Made by a program: the position numbers and the translations under genes. From Burkholderiaceae bacterium (GTDB taxonomy: Bacteria > Pseudomonadota > Gammaproteobacteria > Burkholderiales > Burkholderiaceae): DNA of 22,552 bases. This document shows, one piece after another, positions 22,184 through 22,552 of the stretch. The notes beneath the pieces are model-generated. The model searched no databases and was not told where the DNA came from. It saw only the letters and a list, made by a program, of their open reading frames with translations. Location: contig JAGOCV010000025.1 in the NCBI GenBank assembly GCA_017998575.1, positions 1 through 22,552 of the forward strand, written 5' to 3'. Each line of letters begins with the position of its first letter. The stretch's first letter is position 1.

Positions 22184-22552
22184 CTACATGGCAGCGACGA
22201 TGCGCTCGAAGGTCAGCGGCAGGTCGCGCACGCGCACGCCCATCGCGTTGAAGATGGCATTGCTGATGGCAGCGCCAGTGGGACCGGTCATCCCTTCCCC
22301 GGCACCGACCGAGGGCTCGCCGGGCCGGTCGATGAGTTCGATGTCGATCGCGGGAACCTCGCTGAACCGCAGGATCGGATAGTCCTCCCAGTTCAGGCTG
22401 GTGATGCCGGTGCCGTCGAAGCGGACCTGCTCCTTGAGCGCCCAGCTGACCGCCTGGATGACGCCGCCCTCGCACTGGTTGAGCAGCCCGTCGGGGTTGA
22501 CGATGCAGCCGCAGTCCACGGCCGCGACGACGCGCGTCACGCGGATCTGCTC
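22184..22552 (-). CDS. molybdopterin-binding aldehyde oxidase/isoquinoline oxidoreductase large subunit, C-terminal end (partial)
   Basis: The 122 residues visible are the C-terminus of a xanthine-dehydrogenase-family molybdenum hydroxylase large subunit of the IorB/CoxL type; the 5' part lies beyond the right edge. Diagnostic pieces are VAAVDCGCIVNPDGLLNQCEGG, VIQAVSWALKEQVRFDG, WEDYPILRFSEVP, and GAGEGMTGPTGAAISNAIFN, whose Glu in GAGE corresponds to the active-site Glu of the GVGE motif. These enzymes hydroxylate N-heterocycles or oxidise aldehydes using Mo-cytosine dinucleotide. The residues after GAGE differ from the usual PGVPP run. The [2Fe-2S] small subunit would be expected upstream, outside the window. 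Confidence 0.9.
   Translation of the reverse strand, partial: EQIRVTRVVAAVDCGCIVNPDGLLNQCEGGVIQAVSWALKEQVRFDGTGITSLNWEDYPILRFSEVPAIDIELIDRPGEPSVGAGEGMTGPTGAAISNAIFNAMGVRVRDLPLTFERIVAAM

Noticed and set aside
1..22552. CRISPR arrays, insertion sequences, transposases, phage genes
   Set aside because: No regularly spaced repeats, transposase motifs or terminal inverted repeats were seen on either strand.

Overview
The window is high-GC DNA with the style of a betaproteobacterium of the order Burkholderiales. The pointers are three solute receptors of the TctC/Bug family, a PaaN-type aldehyde dehydrogenase, IclR and LysR regulators beside catabolic genes, and strong codon bias with long antisense open frames. 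The genus cannot be fixed from the sequence alone; Alcaligenaceae or Comamonadaceae are guesses.

Left part (1-6041): a 2'-5' RNA ligase-like phosphoesterase and a small secreted protein of unknown function lie in tandem, each followed by a GC-rich hairpin. Then comes a TctC receptor followed 3 nt later by an M20 metallopeptidase/deacylase whose frame is broken near 3346-3350. A LysR regulator is divergent from an uncharacterised beta-propeller protein.

Middle (6042-7888): a tRNA-Gly(CCC) is followed by a damaged segment. The C-terminal end of a receiver-domain response regulator (minus strand) abuts the C-terminal end of a Tm-1-like/UPF0261 protein (plus strand). Both have lost their 5' ends at the same point (about 6433-6440), which looks like a deletion scar. 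A Rho-independent terminator and a perfect 19-bp palindrome precede a type III CoA-transferase.

Right part (7913-21074): an IclR regulator is divergent from a tightly packed ten-gene plus-strand operon of about 12.3 kb. The order is thiolase, acyl-CoA ligase, PaaN-type aldehyde dehydrogenase, carotenoid/stilbene oxygenase-family protein, second AMP-ligase, alpha/beta hydrolase, Tat-type TctC receptor, nitronate monooxygenase-family protein, second thiolase, and PaaI-type hotdog thioesterase. Four gene pairs overlap as ATGA and two more by 14 nt, so translational coupling is likely. My inference is a peripheral catabolic pathway: import of an organic acid, oxidative cleavage of a C=C bond to aldehyde(s), oxidation to acid, CoA activation, thiolytic shortening and CoA recycling. 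Enoyl-CoA hydratase and hydroxyacyl-CoA dehydrogenase genes are absent, and the substrate is unknown. This operon is the best candidate in the window for an undescribed system.

Right edge (21165-22552, minus strand): the 3' end of a molybdenum hydroxylase large subunit (IorB/CoxL type) runs off the window and is followed by a third TctC receptor, probably a separate oxidation/uptake unit.
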